Positions 1-8,704 are shown, counted from the first letter of the stretch. The stretch is 64,000 nt of DNA from Haloplanus salinus (GCF_003336245.1 NZ_QPHM01000001.1:992001-1056000); one strand, 5' to 3'. Translations and numbers: made by a program. The notes: a model not told the origin generated them from the letters alone.

Positions 1-1605
1 GCCGCGTTGTCGAGCCTCGGAGAGGCGGGCCCGCTCCGCCGACTCCCGGGGACTGGCGGGCGTCGGGTCGAAGCGGACCCAACCCTCCTCCGGGACGTAC
101 ACCTGCACCCACGCGTGGGAGTCGAGGCCGCGCACGACGAACTCGCCGTCGACGCGTTCGCCGGGCGTGTAGCCGGTGACGAACCGCGCGGGGACGCCCT
201 CGGTGCGGAGCATCGTCACCATCGTCGTCGCGAAGTAGGTGCAGTAGCCGGCGTCCATCTCGAAGAGGAAGGCGTCGGCTACGTCGCCCTCGGGCCGCTC
301 GACGGTCAGCGAGTAGCGCTTGCTCGACTCCAGGTGTGCCTCGATGGCGGCGGCCTTCTCGTACGGCGTCTCGGCGTCGGCGGCGGCCGTCACGTTCGCC
401 GCCCGCGTCGCCACTCGGTCCGGCGTCGACTCGGGGAGTTGCGTGTACCGTTCGGCGACCCCGTCGGGGTAGTCGGTACCGGCGGTCCGGAGTTCGTCGG
501 TCGAGCCGTCGACGACCCGGCTCGTCACCGTGTACGACTCGCCGGGGTTGAGCGTCGTCGTCGGGCGGACGCTCCCCTGGGACGTGACGCGGATGCGAGT
601 GGTCTGGAGTCCCTGGACCCGAACCGGACGCCACGCCGCCGGCATCGCCCCGAGTTCCGTCTCGGCGGTGACGGTCTGTCGGACCTCCCGGCTACCGCCG
701 GGGGGGCCGCGCAGTCGTCCGACGTACGGGTCGGTGTCGCCGGAGCGGACCCACCCCGAGCCGGTGTAGCGGTCGTACGTCGCCGTCGTCCAGTACGACT
801 CCGTGGGGCTCTCGACCGTGAACTGGACCTGCGGCGAGAGCCGGATGGTGCCGACGACGCGAACGTTGTCGCCGGAGTCGACGAAACTCGCCACGCCGGT
901 CGGCGAGGTGCGGTCCGGCAGGACCGGCCCCGTCCGCGTCGTCGGGGCGAGGGAGAGCGTCGCCGCGACCACCACCATCGCCACGAAACAGATGACGAGC
1001 GTGTCGACCTGCGCACCCGTCCCGCCGTGTCGGTCGAGCGTCCCGAAGCCGACGACGCCGGCCGCACCGACGACCCCCGCGATCGTCGTGTACGTCCCGG
1101 CGTCGCCGGTCAGGACCAGGAGACCGAGCGCCGTGCCGCCGACGACGATGCTCCAGACGTAGCGTCGACGGACGGCTAGATACCAGGAGAGGAAGACGGG
1201 GGCGGGCGCGACCGACAGCGCCCAGACGTTGGCCTGCGTCAGCCGCAGCACCGACAGGCCGGTCAACAGGGCGACGGTGTCGGAGAGCAGGCGGGCGGGC
1301 GAGATGAGTGCCCGCTGGCTCGCAGGCACCGAGAGGAAGTATATCGTCACGCCGCCGCCGAGAAGCAGGAGCGTCAGAAACACCGCGGTCCGCACCCGGA
1401 GTACGCGGCCGACGACGACGGCGACCGTCGCCGATCCGACGAGCGTTGCCAGCATGAGTCGTGCGCCGCCGACCACGTCCGTCACGTGATAGAGGACGCT
1501 CCCGTAGGAGACGGTGAGGACGACGAGGGCGACGAACGCGACGAGTCGGAACTCCGCGGTGCGGATACCCGGCAGGAGCCGGGAGCGCTCGGTGTCGACG
1601 CTCAC
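1..1605 (-). CDS. Transglutaminase-like membrane protein (TgpA type), 3' end outside window
   Basis: I translated this frame directly; 535 codons are inside the window and the C-terminus is cut off. The N-terminal ~200 residues hold several hydrophobic segments. An extracytoplasmic part follows, ending in a transglutaminase core with the triad visible: Cys in GYCTYF (about residue 454), His in DSHAWVQV (about 496) and Asp in RFDPTP (about 511). The GTG start overlaps the TGA of the DUF58 gene (GTGA), so the two are translationally coupled. The MoxR-DUF58-transglutaminase order is a widespread cluster thought to act in envelope protein maturation. The natural substrate is unknown. TgpA proteins usually have a further membrane segment downstream, beyond the edge here. 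Confidence 0.88.
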   Translation of the reverse strand, partial: MSVDTERSRLLPGIRTAEFRLVAFVALVVLTVSYGSVLYHVTDVVGGARLMLATLVGSATVAVVVGRVLRVRTAVFLTLLLLGGGVTIYFLSVPASQRALISPARLLSDTVALLTGLSVLRLTQANVWALSVAPAPVFLSWYLAVRRRYVWSIVVGGTALGLLVLTGDAGTYTTIAGVVGAAGVVGFGTLDRHGGTGAQVDTLVICFVAMVVVAATLSLAPTTRTGPVLPDRTSPTGVASFVDSGDNVRVVGTIRLSPQVQFTVESPTESYWTTATYDRYTGSGWVRSGDTDPYVGRLRGPPGGSREVRQTVTAETELGAMPAAWRPVRVQGLQTTRIRVTSQGSVRPTTTLNPGESYTVTSRVVDGSTDELRTAGTDYPDGVAERYTQLPESTPDRVATRAANVTAAADAETPYEKAAAIEAHLESSKRYSLTVERPEGDVADAFLFEMDAGYCTYFATTMVTMLRTEGVPARFVTGYTPGERVDGEFVVRGLDSHAWVQVYVPEEGWVRFDPTPASPRESAERARLSEARQRG

Positions 1606-2654
1606 GCGACCACCTCCGGTCGGGCGTCGACCGTTCGGGTGGTCCCGTCGTCGTCCCCGTTCACCGTCAGCGACCGACGCCGGCCGGGGTCGAACGGCAG
1701 CGTCTCGCCGTCGACGCGAACCGTCGTCCGGGAGCCGCCGGACTGACGACCCCCGCCCGGCGCGCTCGCGCGGACGACCACGTCGGCGTCGCGGTCGGTC
1801 ACGTGGCCGGCGCCGACGCGGGCGAGGTGGGCGAGGAGGCGGTCGGTCTCGCCGGGCGCCAGCGTCGTCCGACCGGCGGGCGTCGCGAGCGTGACGGTCA
1901 CTCCCTCCGCGAGGAGGGCGTAGCCCACGGTGGCGGCCGCCTCGGCCATCCGGTCGGCAGCCCCCGACTCGGCGCTCGCGGCCATCGTGATCGTCGGCCC
2001 GTCGCCGTCGTCGACGAACTCCTGAACGACGAGGTCGTCGCGCTTCGCGCTCGATTTCCAGTGAACGTCGCGGAGGGAGTCGCTCCGGGTGTACTCCCGG
2101 AGGTGGTCGAACGCGCCACGCTCGGCGGCGCCGGGGGTCGACAGCGCCCGCAACCGCTCGGCGACGGGCGTCGAGGGGTGGTAGACGCGGGGGTAGACGA
2201 GCACCGACGCCCGAGCGTCGGTCGCGAACGGGCGCCACGCGAGGCCGAGGACGTCCCGCGCGTGGACGACCGCCGGGCCGAGTTCGTGGACGCCCCGTTC
2301 CCGGTAGGTCACCGGGTAGGTGAACGGGTCGCCGCCGACGAGGGCGGTCCCCCGCGGGTCGCCGTCGAGACCCGACGGGAGGCGATCCTCAACCGTGGCG
2401 GTGGCGGGCGTCTCGGCCGCGAGCGCGAGCGAGACGGTGCCCGTCGACCCGGGGTCGCCGGCCGGCGGCGTGGTGCGGTGGACCCGCGGCGGATCGAGGA
2501 GGGCGAGTTGGACGGCCGCGGCGACGAGGGCGACGGCGATGGGCAGGGCGACCGCGTCGAGCGACCGCGGGCCGAAAGTCAGGCTCATGACGACGGCGCC
2601 GGCCGCGACGGCGAGGGCGGCGAGGCCGCGTCGAGTCGGGCGAATACCGCGCAT
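1602..2654 (-). CDS. DUF58 domain protein
   Basis: The 350-residue protein begins with two hydrophobic segments (about 10-28 and 34-53), followed by a beta-rich region. The DUF58 signature lies at about residues 186-204 and contains LREY, then DVHWKSSAK. DUF58 proteins carry a von Willebrand-A-like fold and are nearly always encoded beside MoxR ATPases, which are believed to remodel them. The start lies one base beyond the stop of the MoxR gene, and the stop overlaps the GTG of the transglutaminase gene, so the three form one operon. The biochemical role is inferred only from this association. Confidence 0.9.
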   Translation of the reverse strand: MRGIRPTRRGLAALAVAAGAVVMSLTFGPRSLDAVALPIAVALVAAAVQLALLDPPRVHRTTPPAGDPGSTGTVSLALAAETPATATVEDRLPSGLDGDPRGTALVGGDPFTYPVTYRERGVHELGPAVVHARDVLGLAWRPFATDARASVLVYPRVYHPSTPVAERLRALSTPGAAERGAFDHLREYTRSDSLRDVHWKSSAKRDDLVVQEFVDDGDGPTITMAASAESGAADRMAEAAATVGYALLAEGVTVTLATPAGRTTLAPGETDRLLAHLARVGAGHVTDRDADVVVRASAPGGGRQSGGSRTTVRVDGETLPFDPGRRRSLTVNGDDDGTTRTVDARPEVVA

Positions 2655-2655
2655 C

Positions 2656-3633
2656 TCACTCGATCGGGACCGCCTCCAGCGCGGTCTCGACGACGGCCGC
2701 CCCGGCGCGGTCGGCGTCGATGCGGTGGCTCCAGACGCTCGGCGCTTCGGTCTGGACGTCGTCGGGGATGACGTAGTCGCGGCCGTCGAGGACGGCCCGC
2801 GCCTGCGCGGCGCGGACGAGGGCGATGGCGCCCCGCGGACTGACGCCGAGGGCCGCGTCGCTCCGGGTGTGGGCCGCCAGCCGCGAGACGTATCGGCGGA
2901 CGGGTTCGCTCAGCGTGACGTTCGCCACCGTCGCGCGGGCGCCGCGCAGGTCGTCGAGGGTCGCCACCGGTTCGAGGGAGTCGATCGGGTGTTCGCCGGC
3001 CACCCGCTGGAGCAGCGCCGTCTCCTCGTCCTCGTCGGGGTAGCCGAGGCGGAGTTTCTTCATGAAGCGGTCGATCTCCGCCATCGGCAGGTCGTAGGTC
3101 CGACCGGGCTCCACGTCGTTCTGGGTCGCGATGACGGTGAACGGGTTCGGTAAGGTCCGCGTCTCGCCGTCGACGGTCACCTGCTCTTCGGCCATCGCCT
3201 CGAGCAGTGCGGCCTGCGTCTTCGGCGGCGCGCGGTTGATCTCGTCGCCGAGGACGACGTTTGCGAAGATGGGGCCGGAGCGGAATTCGAACTCCCGGGT
3301 CTTCTGGTTGAACACGTTGACGCCCGTCACGTCGGAAGGGAGAAGGTCGGGCGTGAACTGGACGCGCTTGAACGAGCAGTCGACGGAGGTGGCGACGGCC
3401 CGTCCCAGCACCGTCTTGCCGACGCCGGGCACGTCTTCGAGGAGGAGGTGGCCGCGGGCGAGCATCGCGACGAGGATGTGCTCGACCGCGTCGTGTTGTC
3501 CGACGATCACTTCTTCGACGTTCTCGATGATGCGATCGGCGAGCGTCGCGGCTGCCGACACGGATAGCGGGGTGGCGCCGGCCGTCGCCTCGACGTCATC
3601 GGATTCCGATTGCGGGGTCCCTGCGTCCGTCAT
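2656..3633 (-). CDS. MoxR family AAA+ ATPase
   Basis: This 325-residue AAA+ ATPase shows Walker A GVGKT (about residues 70-74) and Walker B with the MoxR signature VLGDEINRAPP (about 127-137), followed by sensor motifs (ATQND). The family acts as a chaperone-like ATPase on DUF58/VWA partner proteins. I chose the ATG at 3633 (MTDAGT) over an upstream in-frame ATG, because the extra 24 residues are unlike the family and overlap the promoter region. An A/T-rich stretch near 3709-3716 could be the TATA box. It is the first gene of the MoxR-DUF58-transglutaminase operon. Confidence 0.92.
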   Translation of the reverse strand: MTDAGTPQSESDDVEATAGATPLSVSAAATLADRIIENVEEVIVGQHDAVEHILVAMLARGHLLLEDVPGVGKTVLGRAVATSVDCSFKRVQFTPDLLPSDVTGVNVFNQKTREFEFRSGPIFANVVLGDEINRAPPKTQAALLEAMAEEQVTVDGETRTLPNPFTVIATQNDVEPGRTYDLPMAEIDRFMKKLRLGYPDEDEETALLQRVAGEHPIDSLEPVATLDDLRGARATVANVTLSEPVRRYVSRLAAHTRSDAALGVSPRGAIALVRAAQARAVLDGRDYVIPDDVQTEAPSVWSHRIDADRAGAAVVETALEAVPIE

Positions 3634-3758
3634 GGGTGGAGTCGGGCCGACGGCGTCCGGACGGCTGGCCGGCGGCGAGTTGCCATTCCTAACGTCCCGA
3701 CGCACCTATACTTTCGGCTGGCGACGGCGGCGCGCGCGACCGACAGGTGAGCGCCGCC

Positions 3759-4331
3759 CTAGTCGAGGTCGACCGGTTGCGTGCCGACGCCCTCCGGCCA
3801 CCCCGTGGGCGCGGCGGGCGACGGCTCGGCGGCCGCCCGCTTCAACACCATCGGCGTCCGCTCCAGCGAGAGGACGAGGTGGCCGTCCTGATTGTACGCG
3901 CGCAACTCGGTCGTGACGATGCCGACGTGGTCCCGGGAGTCGCTCTCGCGTGTGTCGAGCACCTCGCTCTCCGCGAAGATGGTGTCGCCGTGGTACACCG
4001 GGGCGTGGTGGCGCACGTCGTCGTAGCCCAGGTTGGCCGTCGCGTTCGCGGACACGTCGACGACGCTCATCCCGACGGCGAGCGCGATGACGAACGTGCC
4101 GTCGACGAGGCGCTCGCCGAACTCCGTCGCGGCCGCGTACGCCTCGTTGAAATGCATCGGATTGACGTTCATCGTCAGGTTCGTGAACCAGACGTTGTCC
4201 GTCTCGGTGACCGTCCGGCCGTAAGGATGCTTGTAGATGTCGCCGACGGCGAAGTCCTCGAAGAACCGTCCCTGCCAGCCGCTCACCAGTCGTCGTGCCG
4301 GTCCATCGTCGGTAGTGGTGTCGTCGGTCAT
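3759..4331 (-). CDS. MaoC-like (hot-dog fold) acyl-CoA hydratase
   Basis: The 190-residue protein has the hydratase-2 type active-site region TMNVNPMHF (about residues 53-61). His60 fits the catalytic histidine, but the usual Asp of the GDxNPIH motif is Asn55. That substitution is shared with a MaoC subgroup that includes itaconyl/mesaconyl-CoA hydratases, to the best of my recall. The likely reaction is hydration of a 2-enoyl-CoA or a branched dicarboxylic analogue. It is a single gene separated from MoxR by about 125 bp. The specific substrate cannot be assigned. Confidence 0.8.
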   Translation of the reverse strand: MTDDTTTDDGPARRLVSGWQGRFFEDFAVGDIYKHPYGRTVTETDNVWFTNLTMNVNPMHFNEAYAAATEFGERLVDGTFVIALAVGMSVVDVSANATANLGYDDVRHHAPVYHGDTIFAESEVLDTRESDSRDHVGIVTTELRAYNQDGHLVLSLERTPMVLKRAAAEPSPAAPTGWPEGVGTQPVDLD

Positions 4332-4479
4332 GCTGTGTGGTCGCCGTCGTCACGGCGTGGCCTACGGTACCAGTGGTCGTGGCTTGACTCTCCCGGTCGG
4401 CCCGGAACGCCCCGCGCCTTTTTGTGCGGGGCCACGTACGTCGACCCGTGGCGCGTGACACACGGGAGAGCTGGTCGAC

Positions 4480-4980
4480 GTGAGCGGTAGCGACGAGAGC
4501 GACGATGCGCTCGAACTGGACGGGCGTGAGACGCCGTACGCGTCGAGTCGTATCGGCGAGGTGACCAACCGGTTCATCCACGCCGCCGAACTGGCCGCCG
4601 CTGCCGTCTTCGCCATCCTCTTCGCCATCGGCGTCTTCGACCTCATCATGCAGATCGTGGGGGCGGTCCAGTCCGGGCGGATCACCGATCCGCTGGTCGT
4701 CATCGGGTTCATCGACACCGGCCTCCTCCTGTTGATCATCGTCGAAGTGTACGAAACGGTGATCGCGTACACCGAGGAGAGCGACACGCGCAAGATCGTC
4801 CGCCTCGTCATCTACACCGGGGTCATCGCCATGGTCCGGAAGGTCATCATCTTCCGCACTGGGGAGTACCCGGACCCCGAGGCCGCGTTGCTCGCCGCCG
4901 TCTCGTATACGATCCTCATCCTCGGGCTGGTCGGGTTGCTCGTGGCGGAACGCCGGTTCGGACGGCGGCTGGGTGGCTGA
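4480..4980 (+). CDS. PsiE-like membrane protein (phosphate-starvation-inducible family)
   Basis: This 166-residue protein has four hydrophobic segments and the family pattern GFIDTGLLLLIIVEVYETV in the middle, followed by RKVIIFR. It resembles PsiE of bacteria, an inner-membrane protein of unknown activity induced by phosphate limitation. The start is GTG; the upstream 145 bp contains a GC hairpin around a T-run (CCCCGC...GCGGGG, 4409-4430) that could belong to the promoter or to a terminator. It is divergent from the MaoC gene. Whether phosphate regulates it here cannot be read from the sequence. Confidence 0.8.
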   Translation: MSGSDESDDALELDGRETPYASSRIGEVTNRFIHAAELAAAAVFAILFAIGVFDLIMQIVGAVQSGRITDPLVVIGFIDTGLLLLIIVEVYETVIAYTEESDTRKIVRLVIYTGVIAMVRKVIIFRTGEYPDPEAALLAAVSYTILILGLVGLLVAERRFGRRLGG

Positions 4981-5016
4981 TCCAAGCCTTTTGTCGCTGC
5001 GGGCGTATCTCCGGAC

Positions 5017-5931
5017 ATGATCGCCGCCGAACGGAAGCCAGCCGACCCCGCGTCACCCCGTACCGACGAGGGGACGTCGACGGTCGTCGGGACGAACGGC
5101 GTCTCCTTGCACGTCGTTAGCCTCGGTCCCGAAGACGGCCCGCCGGTCGTCTGCCTGCACGGCTTCCCCGAGTTCTGGTACGGCTGGTCCCCCGTCGCCC
5201 GGCGCCTCGCCGACGCCGGCTATCGCGTTCACCTTCCCGATCAGCGCGGCTACAACGACAGCGAGAAACCCCGGGGCGTCGCCGCGTACCGCCTGCCGAC
5301 GCTCGCGGCCGACATCGAGGGGCTGATCGACGCGATGGGCGAGGACACCGCCCACGTCGTCGGCCACGACTGGGGTGCCGCCGTGGCGTGGTGGTTGGCG
5401 CTCTCGCGGCCGGAGCGGGTCGAGACGCTCGCGGCGGTGAACGTCCCCCACCCGACGGTCATGACGCGAACGCTCCGCCGGTCGTGGGAGCAGCGCCTGC
5501 GGAGCTGGTATATGGGGTTCTTTCAGCTGCCCCGCCTGCCGGAGCGCGTGGTCCGCGCCGGCAACTGGCGGCTCTTCGAGCGGACGATGCGCGAGTCGAG
5601 TCGGCCGGGGGCGTTCGACGCCGCGGACTTCGAGCGCTACCGGGCGGCGTGGGGGAAGCCGGGCGCGGCCACGGCGATGGTGAACTGGTATCGGGCGGCC
5701 GCGCGGTACCCCATCCCCGAGCGCACCGATCCGGTCGAACCGCCGACGCTCGTGTTGTGGGGGACGGGCGACGACTTCCTCCGGACCGAGATGGCGCGGG
5801 AGAGCGTCGCCTACTGCCGCGACGGCCGAGCGATCCTCGTCGACGACGCGACCCACTGGATTCACCACGAGCGGCCTGACCGGGTGGCCGACGACTTGCG
5901 GGACGGCTTCGAGCAGGGGCGAACGCCGTGA
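5017..5931 (+). CDS. Alpha/beta hydrolase, epoxide-hydrolase type
   Basis: The 304-residue protein carries the alpha/beta-hydrolase landmarks: oxyanion motif HGFPEFWY, nucleophile elbow VGHDWGAA with Asp as nucleophile, a lid segment with WYRAAARY, an acid in GTGDDFLR and the catalytic His in THWIHHE. An Asp nucleophile with HGFPE and a lid Tyr is typical of epoxide hydrolases, with haloalkane dehalogenases and haloacetate dehalogenases as close alternatives. It is probably cytoplasmic, as no signal peptide is seen. Its stop codon lies inside the first copy of a 35-bp palindromic repeat block. Confidence 0.85.
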   Translation: MIAAERKPADPASPRTDEGTSTVVGTNGVSLHVVSLGPEDGPPVVCLHGFPEFWYGWSPVARRLADAGYRVHLPDQRGYNDSEKPRGVAAYRLPTLAADIEGLIDAMGEDTAHVVGHDWGAAVAWWLALSRPERVETLAAVNVPHPTVMTRTLRRSWEQRLRSWYMGFFQLPRLPERVVRAGNWRLFERTMRESSRPGAFDAADFERYRAAWGKPGAATAMVNWYRAAARYPIPERTDPVEPPTLVLWGTGDDFLRTEMARESVAYCRDGRAILVDDATHWIHHERPDRVADDLRDGFEQGRTP

Positions 5932-5962
5932 ACCGCCTCGGGGTCAAGCCCCGAGGCACTCG
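5928..5962 (+). repeat. 35-bp palindromic block, copy 1
   Basis: The core is a perfect hairpin, stem GCCTCGGGG/CCCCGAGGC with loop TCAAG, at 5935-5957. A second copy at 12269-12303 differs at one base over 35 bp and has the same orientation. The block starts on the stop codon of the hydrolase gene. Sequences like this occur, in my recollection, at the ends of IS200/IS605-family (TnpB) elements of haloarchaea, so it may be a solo element end; that origin is inference. Confidence 0.7.
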
Positions 5963-6017
5963 GCCTGTTCCGCCTGTAGAAAGGAAGGCTCAAACGGGGT
6001 CGCCGTCCACGGGGGAC

Positions 6018-7253
6018 GTGGGCCTCGCAACGAGACTCGTCGGCGACGACGCGGACGTGGTGGCCGACCCACGATTCCGGGTCATCCTCCTCGGGAGCGT
6101 CGTGTCCCCGATGGGCGCGTCGCTCGTCTCGCCGCTACTGGACTCGCTCGTCGGCGTCTACGGCGTGAGCGAGGCACGGATCGGCCTCGTGATGGCGGCG
6201 TTTACCGCGCCGGCCATCGCCGCCATCCCGCTCGTGGGGCTGGTGTCGGATCGCTACGGCCGCAAGCCCGTCCTCACCGCGGGACTGGCGACGTTCGGCG
6301 CGGCGGGCGTCGCGCTCGCGTTCACCGCCGACTTCCGGGCGGTCGTCGCGCTCCGACTGCTGCAAGGGATCGGCTTCACGGGCATCGCGCCCGTCCTCAT
6401 CGCCGCCACGGGCGACCTCTTCGCCGGCGACCGCGAGGCGACGGCTCAGGGCGTCCGCTTCACCACCGTCGGCCTCTCGCTCGCCCTCGTACCCGCCCTC
6501 GCGGGCCTGCTCGTCGCGCTCGCGTGGCAGTATCCGTTCGCCCTCTACGCGCTCGGGCTGCCGGCGGCCGCCGTCGTCCACGTGCACTTCGAGGAGCCGA
6601 CGACGGCGACGGACGACGGGGACGCCGCTCGCAACGTCCACCGGCTGGGGGCCGCGCTCCGCCGGCCGCGGTTGGGACTCGTCCTCCTCGGGCGGACCGT
6701 CCCCTCGGTGCTCTGGTTCGGCTTCCTGACGTACAACTCGATCGTCGTCGTCCGATTCCTCGACGGCTCGCCCGGCGCGGCGGGGGCGCTCGTCGGTGTC
6801 GCCAGCGCGGCGAGTTCGGTCGGCGGGACGCAAGTCGGGCGGCTCACCGCCGCCTTCGAGACGCGACGGGTCCCGCTCCTCGCCGGCACGGCCGCCTCGG
6901 GAGTCGGTCTCGGGGGCGTCGCGCTCGCGCCGTCGCTCGCCATCGCCGGCGTCGGCGCCGTCGTCGTCGGCGCGGGCTTCGGCGTCGTCCTGACGCTGTA
7001 TCGGAGCACCATCTCGACGCTCGCGCCCGACGACCTCCGGGGGTCGCTGGTCAGCCTCGGCGAATCCGCCGGCCGCCTCGGCAGCACGCTCACGCCCGTC
7101 GTCATGGGCGGTGCCGTCGCACTCGCGACGCCCCGCTACGGCTTCGAGGCCGCGGTCCGGGGGACGCTCCTCGGCGTCGTCGGCTGTGGCGTCGCCGTCG
7201 GCGTCGTCGCCGTCGTGCTGGCCGACCGGTACGCCGGCCTCGCGGCGGACTAA
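6018..7253 (+). CDS. MFS transporter
   Basis: This 411-residue protein has about 12 hydrophobic segments and the MFS loop motif GLVSDRYGRKPV between segments 2 and 3, which is diagnostic of the superfamily. The first half also shows the LLQGIGFTG pattern typical of drug/proton antiporters. The reading frame is open to a GTG at 5928, but those 30 residues are encoded by the palindromic repeat and are not hydrophobic, so I prefer the GTG at 6018. Substrate unknown; drug or small-molecule efflux is the most common role for this branch. Confidence 0.88.
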   Translation: MGLATRLVGDDADVVADPRFRVILLGSVVSPMGASLVSPLLDSLVGVYGVSEARIGLVMAAFTAPAIAAIPLVGLVSDRYGRKPVLTAGLATFGAAGVALAFTADFRAVVALRLLQGIGFTGIAPVLIAATGDLFAGDREATAQGVRFTTVGLSLALVPALAGLLVALAWQYPFALYALGLPAAAVVHVHFEEPTTATDDGDAARNVHRLGAALRRPRLGLVLLGRTVPSVLWFGFLTYNSIVVVRFLDGSPGAAGALVGVASAASSVGGTQVGRLTAAFETRRVPLLAGTAASGVGLGGVALAPSLAIAGVGAVVVGAGFGVVLTLYRSTISTLAPDDLRGSLVSLGESAGRLGSTLTPVVMGGAVALATPRYGFEAAVRGTLLGVVGCGVAVGVVAVVLADRYAGLAAD

Positions 7254-7289
7254 CGCTACGCCTTTCACCCGCCGCCGGCGAGCGACGGT

Positions 7290-8321
7290 ATGCCCGACCT
7301 CGGCAAGATCGACCGCGAGTTCTTCGAGACGCACGTCCGCCCGCGACTGGGTGCCGACCGCGACGACGTGCGCCTCGGCCCGACGCCGGGCGTCGACTTC
7401 GGCCTCCTCGACGTCGGCGACCGCGCCGTCGCAGTCGCGACCGACCCCGTCTCGATCCTTCCACCCCTGGGCTTCGAGCGTGCCGGCCGGTTCGCGCTGG
7501 ACGTGATCCTCGCGGACGTGGCCGTCAGCGGCCTCCCACCCTCGCATCTCGCCGTCTCCTTCTCGCTCCCGCCCGGGATGACCGACGGCGAGTTCGGGGC
7601 GGTGTGGGAGGGGCTGCACGCCGAGGCGGCCGACCTCGGCGTGAGCGTCGTCACCGGCCACACCGCCCGGTACGAGGGCTGCTCGTTCCCGTGGGTGGGC
7701 GGGGCGACGGCGCTGGCCGTCGGGGACTGGGCGGACGTGATCCGCCCCGACGGCGCCCGCCCCGGCGACGACTTGGTGGTGACCAACGGCCCGGCCGTCG
7801 AGACGACGGGGCTGTTGACGACGCTGTTCGGCGACGAAATCGGTCTCGATCCGGAGACGCTGCGGACGGCACAGGCCCGCCTCGACGAGTCGAGTTGCGT
7901 CCGCGACGCGATGACCGCGGCCGCGGCGGGGCCGGTGACGGCGATGCACGACGCCACCGAGGGCGGCCTCCACGGCGCGTTCGTCGAGATGGCGGCCGGC
8001 GCGGGCGCCAAGTTCGAAGTGGATAGCGACCGGGTGCCCGTCCGGCCGGGCGTCGAGGCGACGTGTGCCGCCCTCGACGTCGACCCCTGGACCGCCACGT
8101 CGTCGGGGTCGCTCGTCCTGACGGTCGACCCGGCGGGGACCGAGGCGCTCCTCGCGGCGCTGGACGAGCGCGGGACGCCCGCGGCGCGCGTCGGGCGCGT
8201 GACCGACGGCGAGGGCGTCGCCGTCGACGGCGAACGCGTCGAGGCGCCGTCGGTGGACGCGTCGTGGGCGGCTTACTCGACGCTCTCGACGGGGAGTTCG
8301 ACGAACCCGTCGTCGACGTAG
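7290..8321 (+). CDS. AIR synthase-related protein (PurM/HypE/ThiL/SelD superfamily)
   Basis: The 343-residue protein has the PurM-like two-domain architecture: an N-terminal ATP-binding half with VAVATDPVS and ADVAVSGLPP, and a C-terminal half with HDATEGGLHGAFVEMA. It is closest to the HypE-like 'AIR synthase related' proteins rather than to ThiL, which is encoded separately at 19810. The acyl or phosphoryl substrate is unknown. The last 49 nt overlap tail-to-tail with the JAMM protease gene on the other strand, so the final ~16 residues are read antisense to that gene. I see no HypF, HypC or HypD nearby to support a hydrogenase role. Confidence 0.82.
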   Translation: MPDLGKIDREFFETHVRPRLGADRDDVRLGPTPGVDFGLLDVGDRAVAVATDPVSILPPLGFERAGRFALDVILADVAVSGLPPSHLAVSFSLPPGMTDGEFGAVWEGLHAEAADLGVSVVTGHTARYEGCSFPWVGGATALAVGDWADVIRPDGARPGDDLVVTNGPAVETTGLLTTLFGDEIGLDPETLRTAQARLDESSCVRDAMTAAAAGPVTAMHDATEGGLHGAFVEMAAGAGAKFEVDSDRVPVRPGVEATCAALDVDPWTATSSGSLVLTVDPAGTEALLAALDERGTPAARVGRVTDGEGVAVDGERVEAPSVDASWAAYSTLSTGSSTNPSST

Positions 8322-8704
8322 CGGTAGGCGCGGATGGAGTCGGGCGGCGAGACGATGCAGTAGACGTAGCCGGGCCACGTCGCCCGCGCCCGGTCCGTCG
8401 CGCTGGGAACGGCTTCGCTCTCGGGGTGGGAGTGATAGAACCCGACGGCGTCCGAGCCCCGGTCCTCGACCCGGTCGATGGCCGCCATCGTCGCCGCGGG
8501 GTCGAGTTCGTACTCGGTGCGGGGGTGGGCGGCGACGTTCGGGACGCGGCGGGTCGCAGTCACGCGGTCCGGAGGGCCGCGCTCGCCGGCGAGGACGCCA
8601 CAGATTTCGGCCGGCGGGTCGCGGTCGGCCCCCTCGCGGGCGTGGTCGAGGAGGGCGTTCCGGGCGCCGGGGGCGAGGGCGAGGGCGTCGGCGGCGGCCA
8701 CCAT
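8273..8704 (-). CDS. JAMM/MPN+ metalloprotease, possible SAMP desampylase
   Basis: The 143-residue single-domain protein shows the full JAMM zinc site: Glu in PAEICGVL, then HSHPESEAVPSATD, matching HxHPxSx7Sx2D. In Haloferax volcanii the single-domain JAMM1 enzyme cleaves isopeptide bonds between ubiquitin-like SAMPs and target lysines. This gene is a good candidate for that role, but other JAMM proteins exist in haloarchaea. The ATG at 8704 overlaps the TGA of the upstream isomerase gene (ATGA); an earlier in-frame start would lie deep within that gene. It overlaps the AIR-synthase-like gene tail-to-tail. Confidence 0.85.
   Translation of the reverse strand: MVAAADALALAPGARNALLDHAREGADRDPPAEICGVLAGERGPPDRVTATRRVPNVAAHPRTEYELDPAATMAAIDRVEDRGSDAVGFYHSHPESEAVPSATDRARATWPGYVYCIVSPPDSIRAYRYVDDGFVELPVESVE

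Noticed and set aside
5928-6017. Upstream GTG extension of the MFS gene
   Set aside because: The extra 30 residues are encoded by the palindromic repeat and are not part of the family N-terminus.
6135-8378. 747-codon open frame on the minus strand opposite the MFS and AIR-synthase-like genes
   Set aside because: Arg/Asp/Gly-rich shadow without domains; the plus strand encodes recognisable proteins.
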